From contig JAPNXP010000005.1 in assembly GCA_028753945.1 (NCBI GenBank), forward strand, positions 4,898,001 to 4,962,000: a stretch of DNA of 64,000 nt, given 5' to 3'. This stretch comes from Hexactinellida sp. DTS-2022 (Eukaryota; Porifera; Hexactinellida). Made by a program: the position numbers and the translations under genes. Of this stretch, positions 41,956 through 53,900 are shown piece after piece; the first letter of the stretch is position 1, and each line of letters starts with the position of its first letter. The notes under the pieces are model-generated. The model was not told the origin of the DNA. It saw only the letters and a list, made by a program, of their open reading frames with translations, and searched no databases.

Positions 41956-43289
41956 ACTTTCGCAATTTTACACTTTAGCTGAGAAGATCAGTAAACTATA
42001 CGGTGTGCGATTTCTTGCACTGAAGATTATCTACTTTACAATAATTATAACACATTTTGTAATACTTTTTATAATTTATTAACAATCGATTATTTACATG
42101 TTTTAATTTATATCACTTTTTATTAAACTAATTGTTCTGAATATTTCAATAATATTAATCTGGGGCAATGGGGGGAAATAAACACATATAATTTTGATAG
42201 AGTATACTAACAAAATTTCTAACATAGTGATGTATTATTATACTCGAGTATAATATCACTATGTTAGAAATTTTGTGATTTCCTGTTAACTAGAGCGATG
42301 CTAAACAACAATATTTATTTAACTTAAGTAGTGCGTATTTGAAGTGAAATAGAAGAGGTGGAACATTCCAATTTAGTTAAGTAGCTGTGTTATAAAATCA
42401 GGGAAAGTGTAAGTAGAACTTCATTATCATATAAGTAGAACATAATTTTCATATAATTATTGTGTTTATTCTAACGCAGCCGTTAGTATATAATCTACCA
42501 ATAAAGGCTGTAAATATTCTCAGTTACTGATATTTTGCTGAAAATGAATTAGTCCCATTTAAATCCCACTATCTAACTAGACACCATTGTACACCCGTTC
42601 AACCTAGTTGCTCTGGAATTGATTAGATAATTGCTCTCTCAATTTGTATCTAATTAGCAGAATTAGATGCTACATTATTTTAACTCGAGTGTTTAAAATT
42701 TTACTTAGTTAATCGTGTAGTTTTCATTCTCACTCAATTATACTACATTCCTGGACTTAAGTCATTGCGTATCTCATTAGAATTGGACACTTTGATGGAT
42801 TTAAGGATTTACAAATAAGTGTTAGATCTTCAAAGATTGTTATCTTTCAAATCATTTGTCAATTGGTTCATAAATGTGTATATTCTCATTATCATAGTCA
42901 CAAACATGAAAGAATTCGTTTTAGTCAATTAAGTACTTAGACAAGATATTTAGTGAAGTCAGTTAGAAGGATTTGAAGGTCTTTGATTGTGATTGAGTGA
43001 GTGAGTGCCAATTTTGTATTACGCACAACAATAAGCCACGAGACAATAAACCTATGTAAACTTAATTAGAATAATCTGTTCATTAATATTGATCGATATG
43101 AAATTAGCTCAAAGTAATTGACAGATTAATTTCCTATATTAATACACAATTAATGCTATTGCAAGTCTGTTGTAAATTAATCAAAGTCTCTCCTTGTAGA
43201 CTTTAATTAAAGTTACGTATATCATTCTCAACATATCACCAACAAGTCATCTTTAATTGAAACAGTGCTAATATACAACTTAATATTAA
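41956..43289. other. Intergenic, homeobox to PSMD9
   Basis: About 1.3 kb with no gene seen. It carries the homeobox 3' UTR, a 65-bp palindrome (42211-42275), and otherwise AT-rich DNA. It could contain enhancers, as it is one of the longest gene-free stretches in the window. Confidence 0.45.
42211..42275. repeat. 65-bp palindrome after homeobox gene
   Basis: CAAAATTTCTAACATAGTGA pairs with TCACTATGTTAGAAATTTTG; the centre ATTATACTCGAGTATAAT is itself palindromic. Only about 5 bp (GTATT) are unpaired. It is either a tiny foldback MITE or a transcribed hairpin in the 3' UTR. Confidence 0.75.
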
Positions 43290-43913
43290 CTAAACTGGGT
43301 TAACCATGCATCCTAGTAGACCTCTTCCGCCCCATCTCTTTGGTATTAAGCTGAGTCCAACCTTACTGTCTCCTCTTAACACTTGCACAGATACCCTAGT
43401 GCCCTCTGAATGTTGCACTACTTTTCCTATATCAGATACATTGCTGAAATTAGAGTTATTTACACTGCCGAATTCCAATAACAAATCTTCGTTCTTTAAC
43501 TCTGCTTTATCAGCTGGGGAACCATGGGACACCATTGAGACGCGAGCGAATACTCTTTCTCTCAACATGCCAATGTCCCTCTTAGTATCTATGGCAACGT
43601 GTGTGTCGCTCTGTGATGTTCTTTTCTCCTTGGACTCGGCGTGTAGCTGGTGTAGCTTGCTCTCGATATCTCGCATGAGAGTCTTGTGGTCATTCCGCAG
43701 TCTGATAACCTTCTGTCTCGCGGTTCTTACCGCGTACAAGTCTATATCGTTTCGAGGGAATTTCTCTGAATCGATGAGAGAGCCATTCATGCCTACACCC
43801 CCTTGGGATTCTAGCACTTGCAAAAACTCGCGAATTTCCCCCTCGATTTCGCTCTTTTTAGACATCAGTTCTGAGGCACTCAGAACCTGAAAGGCGTCGT
43901 CAACAACTGCCAT
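43290..43913 (-). CDS. PSMD9: PSMD9 (p27) proteasome assembly chaperone
   Basis: Intronless, 207 aa (human PSMD9 is 223). It is a transient chaperone of 19S regulatory particle assembly, binding the Rpt5-Rpt4 module. N-terminal helical domain with SKKSEIEGEIREFLQVLES and DLYAVRTARQKVIRLRNDHK (compare the DVYQVRxARHxIICLQNDHK pattern of the family); a flexible link; then a PDZ domain (about 110-195) with FARVSMVSHGSPADKAELKN, and the family C-terminus PKRWGGRGLLGCMVNP. All parts are present. It lies 146 bp downstream of the NRBP gene on the same strand. Confidence 0.9.
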   Translation of the reverse strand: MAVVDDAFQVLSASELMSKKSEIEGEIREFLQVLESQGGVGMNGSLIDSEKFPRNDIDLYAVRTARQKVIRLRNDHKTLMRDIESKLHQLHAESKEKRTSQSDTHVAIDTKRDIGMLRERVFARVSMVSHGSPADKAELKNEDLLLEFGSVNNSNFSNVSDIGKVVQHSEGTRVSVQVLRGDSKVGLSLIPKRWGGRGLLGCMVNPV

Positions 43914-44059
43914 CTTAATAAACTTAATATACTGTTAATATAAAATCAATATATTGAATATATGTATGCAAAATAAATACTGTTATGTTACTTATATAAG
44001 TTATAAGCAATAGCAATAATAACAGCTCAATAGTAGTTACATAAAAATCAGTTAAATAA

Positions 44060-46423
44060 TTACAGGCGGTGAATGAGAGGCTCGTCCTGCAGAGTAGGGA
44101 TGAGAGTGAAAGACTTTTCAATCTCTCTCTCGAGTATTTCAGAATCCAGTTTGCTGATAAACCCATTCTCAACAAGGTCCAACACCAGTTCGCTATGCGT
44201 ATCTTCTGTTGTGAGCTGTGTGCAGAGCTCGCGACGCATTAGTTCGAACTTAACGCGAATAAGAATCGATTTCACACCAGTCGAGTTGATGAACAGTTCG
44301 CATGTTACGTCAGAGGCGCGTCTCGTCTCTTCTTCCATATCCTGAATGTCATCTGATTTAGATTTCTGTGCTTGGTTAGACATACTACATTTCATTGGGT
44401 CTTGGGATTGGTCTGAGAATGAGACCATCTTTTGGAGGCACGGGCCCTTCGGCCTGAACAAAACATTCTTCAAGTAGATGAGTGGATAATGCCCCTCCCT
44501 CACATCTTCAAGGTACTTGTGTATATCCATTTGTACATTCGAATTCTTCCTGATATCGTCTAGCTTTAACAACCGTTTTATTTGATTCTCAACATTATAC
44601 ACCACAGCGTATACTTTATCTGAATCCTTAGTTAGGTGGTTGATCTGGTTAACTTGCTTTAACAAGCCCTCCTTATCACCACGGAGATACTCAAAGTATT
44701 TGCATGCAGCGAATAGCTTTAATGAATGCACCTCGAAAAGCGCTGGATCTAGCAGGGCTTCTTGTGCATTGGGTCGCTTGGCCGGATCTCTCGCGCAGCA
44801 CCGCTTTATAAACTCACGCTGCTCCTCGTTCTCAATCGTGTCGGTTATCTCAACTATTTGCTGCTCACTGAATGTCCCAGAAGACTTGTCAGGCACTAAC
44901 CCCTGCTTTATCATCTCCAAAGCACAGATTCCAAACGCGTAAATGTCCCCTCCAATATGCGGTGACTTCGGTTCGGCGGAAATATACTCAGGAGCTGCGT
45001 AGTGCATACTGGAGTAGTCAGGCTTAAATGTTTTTACATTCAATCGTATTGTGTCTGGGTCCACGCAGCCTATCTTTAGCAAGCCGTTGTGCTGTATGTA
45101 TATATTGTCGCATGTGAGGTTATTGTGGACAATCGGAGGTTCGCATTGGTGGAAATATAATAGAGCCCATAGGATTTGTCTGCACCAATGTTTCCATGTC
45201 TTGATGTAGTTGCTTTTCTTGTTTTTCCTAGCTTTTTCAAGGAATGGCCGTAATGAACCAGATGTCATGTACTCTGTTATGAAAACTAAACAGTTCTTGT
45301 CTTTAGCATGCCAGGTGTCGTGTAGTTTGACGACATTAACATGATGAATCTTTTTAAGATTTAAGAACATGGACATCAACTTTTCTTTCTCCTGTTTCGC
45401 GAATTTTCCCTGCGAAATATTGACCTCGTTCCAGAGTACTTCTACCCCCTCAAGCGTGTCCATACCGAGATGTGTCGAGTCGATTCCTGGGACATCGCTT
45501 TGATTTATGGTTTGTGCGTGTTTCTGCCACCTGTCGGGGTGTGCAACGGGAAAAGTTTCAACTTGTAACATTTCAGTTTTTAATTCAAAGAATAATAATT
45601 AGATAAAATATGAAAACGTTGGTGATATTTATAGCAGAAAAATAATTGCATTGATATAATCAGACACTTAAAGACCACAAAATTGCACAATTGTCAATCA
45701 CATGAATGCACCATAAGATTGCTTTACAATACTTGTACCTAGCTCCACAAATGGCAAACTTCCTTGGCTAAATATAGCATCTATTACTAAGCAAGTTTAA
45801 TTAATTATAGATTTAATTTGATACTTAGAACTAGAGGTAGCATTATACAAATATTATCCTGGCTAGTCTGCAGAACAATTAATTTCTGTATATTAACAAC
45901 AGTCAAGTAATCAGTTCGTTGAATGGAAATACATATGTAAAATGACATTCAGCTAAATTATACAACTGTCTGAGCTGCAGAAATAAGTGCATAATATTCA
46001 ACCTGTTTCAACAGTAGAAAAATACAAAATTTTGAAAATTGGAATTTATCTTGATTTTACTGTGTTAGATAAATGCATAACTCGCTGACCCATGCACTTA
46101 CAAAAAAGCTTCTTATACCAAACGTTTCAAAATTATCTCCTTACTATCCTTCAATAATACATTTATGCACTCTAAAACAAGTAAATTTCGAGTTAGAAAT
46201 AAACGGGTAGATAAATAATCACTCAAACAAATTGCAATAGTTTGTTATATAATTTTAAACAGTAGTTACAGTACCTTTTATCAGGACTTATTTCCAACAC
46301 AACATTCTCCTCGTTGTCGTCATCCGAGTCGTCTAGTGGAGTCTCGATTTGAGACTCATTCATGTCCTCTGACGCGCTAGATAGTACCACAGCATTATTC
46401 ATATTTAAATGTTTGTCAGTCAT
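44060..46423 (-). CDS. NRBP1: NRBP pseudokinase adaptor
   Basis: Two exons on the minus strand: 46423-46275 and 45530-44060; 1,620 nt, 539 aa. The junction rebuilds the family sequence: acidic EENVVLEISPDKR joins WQKHAQTINQSDVPGID. NRBP is a pseudokinase scaffold with roles in ubiquitin-ligase and trafficking pathways. Motifs: GVEVLWNEVNIS in place of the nucleotide loop, FITEYMTSGSLRPFL, HNNLTCDNIYIQHNGLLKIG in place of HRD...N and then CVDPD in place of DFG, YAAPEYIS, DIYAFGICALEM. Lys/Asp catalytic residues are lost as in all NRBPs. A C-terminal NRBP-specific region (about 300-539) follows. The 744-nt intron is the longest simple intron on this side and has no recognised repeat. Confidence 0.9.
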
Positions 46424-46637
46424 TTCTGTAATTCATAGCTAAGAGTAGAGTTCTAAATAAAAAGGATTAAAATGGAGATCACTGATAATATAATCAATAC
46501 AAGGGTAGTCTTATTCCGGTTAAAAGAAGAAAGCTAATTGAATAAATGTATAAATCTTTAAGGAAAGGCAAGATAAGTTAGGGTAATAACTCAAGTGTAA
46601 GTGACCGAGTTCCGAAGTGGGAAAGATAGAGTTAAAT

Positions 46638-49600
46638 TCAGAGAGGGTGCAGAGTATTTTTATTAAACTTTTTCTGTATTTTCGGTAGGTTCTCTATGAG
46701 ATCATCTGGCGAGTGGGAGGGAATTGAGAATTCATTGGCGGAGTTGGGAACTGGTAGGTGTAACGCCTCCAGTTTGTGAGGTTTCCTAGAATATATCACG
46801 TCACCAATCGGAGCATCGATTCCGTGAATTTTAGCAGCTGAAATTGATTTATTTCGCGAAATTTGAGTCGCAATTGGAGCATGCATTAGTTTAGGAGAAA
46901 CAGGAACGCGAAGATCGTTTAGTGATTTCGAATCTTTAAAATTTTCAATATAATTAGTAGCTTCCATTAAGAGTTGGTTGGCTCTCTTCGGTTTGAAATT
47001 TTCAGTAGGCGACTCGCTTCGATTGAGTTGTTCCAAGAGGTGTGCGTCAGAAGGGGGCTCAAACGAGGTGGGTGTTATCTCACTGTACTCATCTACAGCA
47101 CCATTCGTCCGTGGGAGATGTAGCTTTTCTAGAATGAGCGGTGGGAGCTCCCAATCGCCTACAATTGTAAATAAAAGTAAAGTAGAACTCGATTATAACG
47201 TACCCCGTTGGGAATAGAAAATAAGTACGTATTATCCGAGTTTACCCTACTTAGAAATACATACTGCTTTATAAACTTTGTTAAAATAAATAGTACGACT
47301 AACTCAAGTATGTTATAACCGAGTTCTATTGTAGTTTGTACGTCTCTAAATGTCACTAACCAATATCCTCATTGAATTTTGACAGCGCGAGCACACTGTC
47401 TACATTAAAGTAGTTGCAGTCCCTTCGTATGCAGGAAGCCAGTCTGTCCATGACGAGTCTCTGCAGCCGCAGATGCGAGTTCATATCCCTCACGGACTCC
47501 AGGAGATCGGAGCGCTCTAGTTGGAACTCTTCCTGTATGTCTGTTATCTCCTCGTGAGCCGTGCTGAGCTTAGTCTTCAGCTTAGAAACGCGGCTTCGCT
47601 GGTGAGATACCTCGTCTGACATTGACTGGAATACTCCTATAAGTTCACAGTTTAGATAGGATTAATGGTGTCATTAGTGCTAACTAGTACACTCTGTTCT
47701 CTCTAATAATTAATAGTCCACCAGTGGGCAAATGGCCAAAAGTGGATTATTACAGATATAAAATAGTTGATTTGGACAAGTAAATAAGTGGACTATTAGA
47801 GAAGTGGACAATTAGAGAGAACAGACTGTACCTTCGATAACTTGTTCAGAATCCCAGTCAGTGTACTCAGCTGCCATCGTATCGCTACGCCTAAGAGCTC
47901 TCTTCTTCCGCTCTGTCAGTTTAGCTTTGAGAGAATGGTCCCTCTTCTTCTCGCCTCCTATCACTTGCTGCTGTAACTCTGACAGCTGTGAGAGGAGACT
48001 GCTCATGTCCACCTCGCCGTTGTTAACAGGACTTGTTATTGTTATCTTTGCTATCTTCTCATTAGTAACGGGATCGGTACCTAAATATCCAACTTTTCAT
48101 TACAGTATTCTAACAATTAAATGCAGTGGATGCCGGTTATAAGAACATAGTCGGGAACTGCGTATAATGTTCTTATAACCGACATGTTCTTATAACCGGC
48201 ATAAATTATATAGGGGTATATGGCAACCGTTTTCAAGTAGAATATTCTTATAACCGGCATGTTCCTATAACCGGTGTTCTTAACTTCTTATATCCGACAT
48301 ATACTATACCTCCGCTCTCTTTAACAGGGAGATTATTCAAATCGTCCGTATACTTATTCTGCAGCTCATCCAACTCTTGCTGCAATCTCTCAGTGCTCTC
48401 GTGCTCTGCTGTGAACTTAGCGTGCAGCAAACCCATTTCTTCTTCATACTCTCTCTTCAAACGAGCTCTCTCCTCCTCCAATCTCTCCTCAAAGTTATCT
48501 CCCATCACAGACACCCCCCCAACCCCCAAGTCCAGCCCCCCGCCCTCTAGCATCTGCTTAAGCTTAAGTATTTCCTCCTGGTACTGCCTTATAAGGGCAT
48601 CTTTGGGATCCTCATTGATTTTAGGTTGGTTCTTTATGTTCTTAGCTCTGTTGGCGTATCTTAGTGTGGAGAGCGTCTCTTCGTAATTGTTGTCAGCTGG
48701 GCTGATGCAAGCTACCATCAAAGTCTTTGTATTTCCACCTACAGATTTGGTAGTTACCCCCTGTATTATTATATATATGGGGTTGCTTATATATCGGCCA
48801 ACACCGTTTCAATATAAAATCCTGCTTGTGAATTTTGCTTTAAAAATTGCCTTGCAAATCCCTGTAAATTACATTAGAATGCTGTTGGCCGTTATATAAG
48901 TAATCCCTACATACACATCCCGTATGCAACTAACCTAGACTGCTCTGCAACAGTCGAGTGAGCTTACTGTCTCGATAAGGGATGTGCTTAGACCTGCCAT
49001 CCACCAGAGCGGATATAACATTTCCAAGCGCAGAGAGAGAAAGGTTTATTCTGGTTGCCTCGCGGAATCTCTCACCCGTTGAGCCTGTTTTAGACTGTCT
49101 CTCTGAACCAGCCAGATCCACCAAATTCAACTGACCTGACCTAACTCCTGTGTCGTCAGCAATCTCGACAACAACCGCGAAAATGGAATGAGACCGACTC
49201 GAGTCAACATTCATTAGAGTAGCCCCTACGCTGCGGTTTTTCCCGCCTTGGTCCATTAATCTCTCCAAATCCTACATTAACATATAACATACAAATATGT
49301 ATTTCTCAACCCATTAAAGAGCAGTATTAAGTTATTAACTACTACTCAAGACCAATGCATTGAATAGTGTTGACTTGTATTGATTGCAATGTACGATAAT
49401 ACGTACACAGCAAGACATTAAAGTCGTGTTATACAACTAATAATGAGGGATTTATAGACGCGAGATATAGTCTTGTATGTGGTCGAATACTAAAGCTACC
49501 AACCTGTATTCTAGCAACACGGTGTGTGGAAAGACCGTATACATACACTCCCTTATCTGGGTGCTCTTTCAGGTCCAGCTTAGCCTTGACATCTTTCCCG

Positions 49601-50122
49601 AGCAAATCCCTCACTTCTTCGTTATAAATCTCCAAGAAGGAAGCTTGTATTAGAAACTGACTCCCTTCAGACACTGAGATCTCTTCAAATATGTGTTGAA
49701 AAGCGCGAGGAATTATCCCTACAGTATAAAACAGATAAGTAACTGTCTGAATTAATTATTAAATTAAGCTCGCCTCTCTGTGACTCGGGCTCGCTAGGAC
49801 CAGTCATAGTGTACGACTTCCCGCACCCTGTTTGTCCGTAAGCAAACACAGTCCCATTGTATCCCTCTAGAATGCTAGCCACCAGCGGTAGCCCCATCTC
49901 CTCGTATATCTGTTCAGTCTGTGCCTCCAGTGCGTAGGCCGCGTCGTACTTAAAGGATTTCGGTTCGCCTGTATTCCCGGGGCTGCGTACTTTCTCCGGT
50001 TTAACAATCTGCACCTGTCCGCCCTCCGGAGTTATGTCGATCACCACTGCAGAGCTCAGCTTCTTCTCCCGGTCGTTCAAGGGCCGACAGCGTACGATTA
50101 CCTTAACGCACTCCCCAGACAT
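46638..50122 (-). CDS. KIF17: Kinesin-2, KIF17/OSM-3 type
   Basis: Homodimeric plus-end kinesin of intraflagellar transport. Seven exons (minus): 50122-49774, 49718-49504, 49271-48935, 48738-48310, 48080-47832, 47636-47361, 47158-46638; 2,376 nt, 791 aa, in frame. Motor domain about 1-335 with [15 protein letters not shown]-loop [26 protein letters not shown], switch [12 protein letters not shown], switch [13 protein letters not shown], and [20 protein letters not shown]. The neck is [21 protein letters not shown], typical of KIF17/KIF3. Coiled coils follow at about 370-580, then a short basic tail. Shorter than human KIF17 (1,029 aa). The first intron is GC-AG. Four of the six introns carry a MITE, each from a different family. 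The gene is head-to-head with PEN-2, 376 bp apart. Confidence 0.88.
47180..47331. repeat. MITE family E, copy 2
   Basis: Left AGTAGAACTCGATTATAACG, right GTTATAACCGAGTTCTATTG; makes up most of the 202-nt last intron of the kinesin gene. Confidence 0.7.
47690..47828. repeat. MITE family I at a splice donor
   Basis: Ends CACTCTGTTCTCTCTAAT and ATTAGAGAGAACAGACTG, flanked by TA (47688-47689 and 47829-47830). On the minus strand its right end plus the TA lies in the donor of the kinesin exon that ends at 47832. Confidence 0.8.
48124..48280. repeat. MITE family G, copy 2
   Basis: Begins CAGTGGATGCCGGTTATAAG and ends with inverse CCTATAACCGGTGT; the phrase TTCTTATAACCGGCAT is repeated inside. It fills most of a 229-nt kinesin intron. 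Confidence 0.7.
48783..48905. repeat. MITE family J, copy 3
   Basis: GGTTGCTTATATATCGGCCA at the left, CTGTTGGCCGTTATATAAGT at the right, inverted. In a 196-nt kinesin intron. Confidence 0.7.
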
Positions 50123-50225
50123 ACTAGCTAATATGTGTCAGTATATTTATTATAGTGAACTCCCGTTATCTATTATGGACAAATTTTTTAATCCCTTGAA
50201 TGTTCATAGAAAAACAACGTAACTA

Positions 50226-50399
50226 GAGTCAACTCCCGTTATAACCAAGTCGGATATAACGAAATATAACCGGTTATAACGAAATGGATATTTCCCCCCA
50301 GAGTACTAAATGCATTAATTATTATCCGCTTATAACGAATATCCGGGTATAACGAAGGAATTTACAGGTCCCAACCACTTCGTTATAATGAGAGTTGTA
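50226..50399. repeat. MITE family H between kinesin and PEN-2
   Basis: GAGTCAACTCCCGTTATAAC at the left and CGTTATAATGAGAGTTGTAG at the right; 'ATAACGAA' is repeated inside. It sits in the shared promoter spacer of two divergent genes. A related partial end (GTGAACTCCCGTTATCT) lies at about 50155. Confidence 0.7.
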
Positions 50400-50498
50400 G
50401 ATGGCTGTAAATGGTTTGAAAAGCCATATTACAAAACAACCATGAGTTGATGCAGTATGCTGCTAAATGTATTAGAATAGATCAACCAAAGAGTGCAA

Positions 50499-50804
50499 AT
50501 GGATATTTCAAAGGTTCAGCCGAAGGATCAAGTAAAGATAGCTAAAAAGTACTTCATCGCTGGCTGTTTCGGCATGCCACTGATGTGGTTAGTGGGCGTG
50601 CTATGGTTCATAAAACCGGCTTTTATAACGAAAGAGCCAGCACCTGACCCTATGCTAAAGAGGTGGGTATTCGCGTGTGGGATTCAATTGGTTATAGCGA
50701 CTATTGTTATTGTTTGTTGGAATATTATTTTTCAATCTCTACGGGAATCGTTTGGTGTGATAGGCGAGAGTTTGACAGCTGTTTTTCCGAGAGGAAGATT
50801 CTAG
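50499..50804 (+). CDS. PSENEN: PEN-2, gamma-secretase subunit
   Basis: Intronless, 101 aa from ATG 50499, the exact length of human PEN-2. PEN-2 triggers presenilin maturation in gamma-secretase, which cleaves Notch and other type I proteins. Visible pattern: basic N-terminus with KIAKKYFIAGCFGMPLMWLV (re-entrant helices in the family), LWFIKPAF, then a membrane helix (about 58-80, FACGIQLVIATIVIVCWNII), FQSLRESFGVIGESLTAVFP, and a short lumenal end. It matches the family's KYYxGGFxxLPxLWxVN...WFxxxAF...YRxxWGxxGDxLSFxIPxG layout. Its 3' end faces exportin-6 across 173 bp. Confidence 0.88.
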   Translation: MDISKVQPKDQVKIAKKYFIAGCFGMPLMWLVGVLWFIKPAFITKEPAPDPMLKRWVFACGIQLVIATIVIVCWNIIFQSLRESFGVIGESLTAVFPRGRF

Positions 50805-50977
50805 GACCAAACATTTGTGTACAGTTTTGTTGTTGTTTGTATTTACTAATAAACAAATCCAGATATACTTTTGCTTCATATTTGTTATAAACTCTGGTAC
50901 TATAAACAATGCAGATTATCAGAAATAAAATAGCAAATATATTTTCACACCTAACAACCATGAGACGAAATATATAA

Positions 50978-53900
50978 TTATGATAGATTCACGGAGCTCG
51001 CTGGACTAGCAGAGTTTATAATTAGGTGGAGACGGAGGTCTGTACATAACTGTCGGAGATTCTGTGTAAAAGTTGGGAGATCTTGATCTGTATTGAAATT
51101 AGTTAAAAGATCCTTTTTTTGTTGTGAAGTGAGGTTATCACAGTTTTCAAGGAAATTCGGCAGAAAAGAACTGAAAAATGAATCAAAATCTGCGAATGCC
51201 ATATTGTACATTAGATTGGTAATCTCGTCTTGTAACAATTCGTGAGATTTTTGTACTAAAACTTGTAAAAACACACTGCAAAAAGTATCCCGCATATTCT
51301 GAAGGAAAATATATTTATGGAATAATTTATTTTTGTTGTGTACTTCTGTCAGTGCTAGCAGATTGTCTCTGAAGAGTGTGATATCAGATTCTGTGAAGAA
51401 CTCACATATAATATTCATAATTGCTAAAAACTGTTCTTTATTCTGCATAACTTCTGTCTCAGGGTCGGTTACATCAAGAATGTTGTAAGGGAAAAATGAC
51501 TTCCAATTATAGCGTAAAATCGAGCTGAACAGTGAGAACAGAGACATTTTGATGTTGGTTGTGCCTTGTTTTGTAACTGGGGGATATACCTGTTCTAATA
51601 CAAACGTAATTATGTGTGGAAGGAATGTGTTAGTTGTTGTATTTTGAGATTTAGAAAGAGAAATAAGAATGTTTATGAAATTCTCAATCACAAGAGACCC
51701 TATACTATTCTCTTCTCTTATACTACTCTCGATTTGATCTTTGGTAAGCAGTGTCATTAGAAACTGAGTTATCTTCTCGCAGCGCTGTGATCCCATTTGA
51801 GCGGAGAGACTATCGAAAAGTCCGAGAAAGAACTTGAGTATTACCTGCAACACATCCGGCTGGTGAATGTAGATTGGGAAGAAATGCATTGCAGCGTCGA
51901 TACAGGGACTCAAGGGGTCGTAGAGGAGAGCACGGATTCGCTTGTTGTGATCTCTGATTTCCGAACACCAGTCAGTCAGCACTACCAATGTGTGAATGAT
52001 AGTCGGTTTAGCTTGCATCTTAGGCCAGAATATAATCAAATAAATAGATAGATATACAATTAGTAAAATTATGAGAATTATTGTAGACACTTACTTGGAT
52101 TTGTTTGTTATTCAGCATGTCCATATTTGCTGATAAGTTGTTGAAGTTCATAGTGAATGTAGTAGCAAAAGTGTTAAACTCTTCACCTCTCTGCTCCCAT
52201 TGTTGTTCCTTATCCAAACAATCAGGCCAAGGCAACAGGTACCCACAAACCAATACGTTATAGAACAAACGATTAGATTTAGCATCCAACTGTACTACCT
52301 TCTGGCAACCGGCTAGGATTAAGTTCTGATACGACTTCATTGATATAACAAACGGGAGTCTAACAGTGCGTACAATGGAGAGCAATAGATCAGTGCCACA
52401 CTGCTGAATCAAAGGGGGATAGTCCTGTAGAATAATAGCGGAGCAGATATCAACAATTTCCTCTACGCTCTCAACTAACGGAGTTAAATCACAGTTCTCC
52501 CTCTTAAGCTGGCTGTAGTATTGAGAGAACCATGGCACATACGCCTTAAGGGTACTGAGTATGCCAGCCTCTATGTGCACGAATTGAGGCTGGAACAGAT
52601 CAGGCGCTTCGAACTCAACACTGTCTATTCTCTCTGCCATGCAGAACTTAATCATACCCACCAGTTGCTGCGTTAGGTAGCTCGTGTCTTGGAAACGGGC
52701 CTCGAAAAGAGAGTCACAAAAATGTTCAGCTAATCTACCTATAATGAAAATAAGAATAAGAATACAGTAGAACTCGGATATAACATACATGGGTTAAACG
52801 TACAAAGTTTATAAAGCAGTATGTATTTATATGTATGGTAAATTTGGTTTGTATGATACTCGGATAATACGTACTTAACCGAGTTCTACTGTACTAGAAT
52901 TCCTATTTGTAGCTTCATATTAGAGAACTGACCTAGAGTTTGCAAAATAGACCTAATATCCCTGAGCAGAGCATTAAGTCCCTGCCAGTAGTGCTGCTCT
53001 GTGAAATTCAATACTCTCACATCGTCTACATCCTGAATATAGGTGTTTAATTGCGCGAAATCGCTACAATAAGTTGTGAAGAGTGGACAAATCATTTGGA
53101 AACAAGTTTCGGGAATGAGTTCAGTTAGCTTCGCGAGGATCTCAATACTCTGGAGTATAAATGTCTGCCATTCTGTAACGTCTGCTTCGTCTGCACAGTC
53201 ATCATCCAAGTGCTGTAGCTCTTCTTGGTTAAGAGAAAATTGCATTTTTGTGAGCACTGCTTCCAACAAGGATTTGAATAGATCTTCATACCTACAAATA
53301 ATTGAAACTTGAGAGCTGTGAAATTTCGCGCCTATTATACATATTGAGTTGTCATTACTTTGTTATTAAGTTTGATTCTTTATCCACATACTTGTCAACC
53401 TGTGAAGTTTCGAGTAGAAATATAAAGTCGAAAAATACGTGCCATATTTCAAATGATTGGTAATACGAGTCCATCTGTGGTTGTTTGAAAGTGTACTTGA
53501 ATAGAAGATCGAGAAAATCCGAAACTAAGAAGAGAGGGTTATTCAAAACACGTTTCAGATGGTTGTTCACGAAAAGTCTTAAATATTCTGAAAACCTGTA
53601 TAAGAAAATGAAGTTAAGATAAGCTTATTATTAACTAGTTTAGTCTAATATGCTCACACCTCTCTAGGTACTTATCATCAAGCTTGCTTAGCCCTTCTGA
53701 CATTTCGATAACCTTAGCCATCAGTTTGCAGGTTAACGTGAATATATGTGCTAAGAATTCATCATAATTCTGCGGTATTCCTCCCAGGGCTACAAGCTCG
53801 TATAAGGTGTGAATTGCCGCGAGTCCCTGCTGCTCGTGCTGGTTCGAAATCTCACGGGACCCATCTATGCCAAGAGCCGCGTAATAGAATAGAGTCTCTA

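Noticed and set aside
43306-43890. 194-codon plus-strand frame
   Set aside because: Antisense to PSMD9, whose domains are all in the minus frame.
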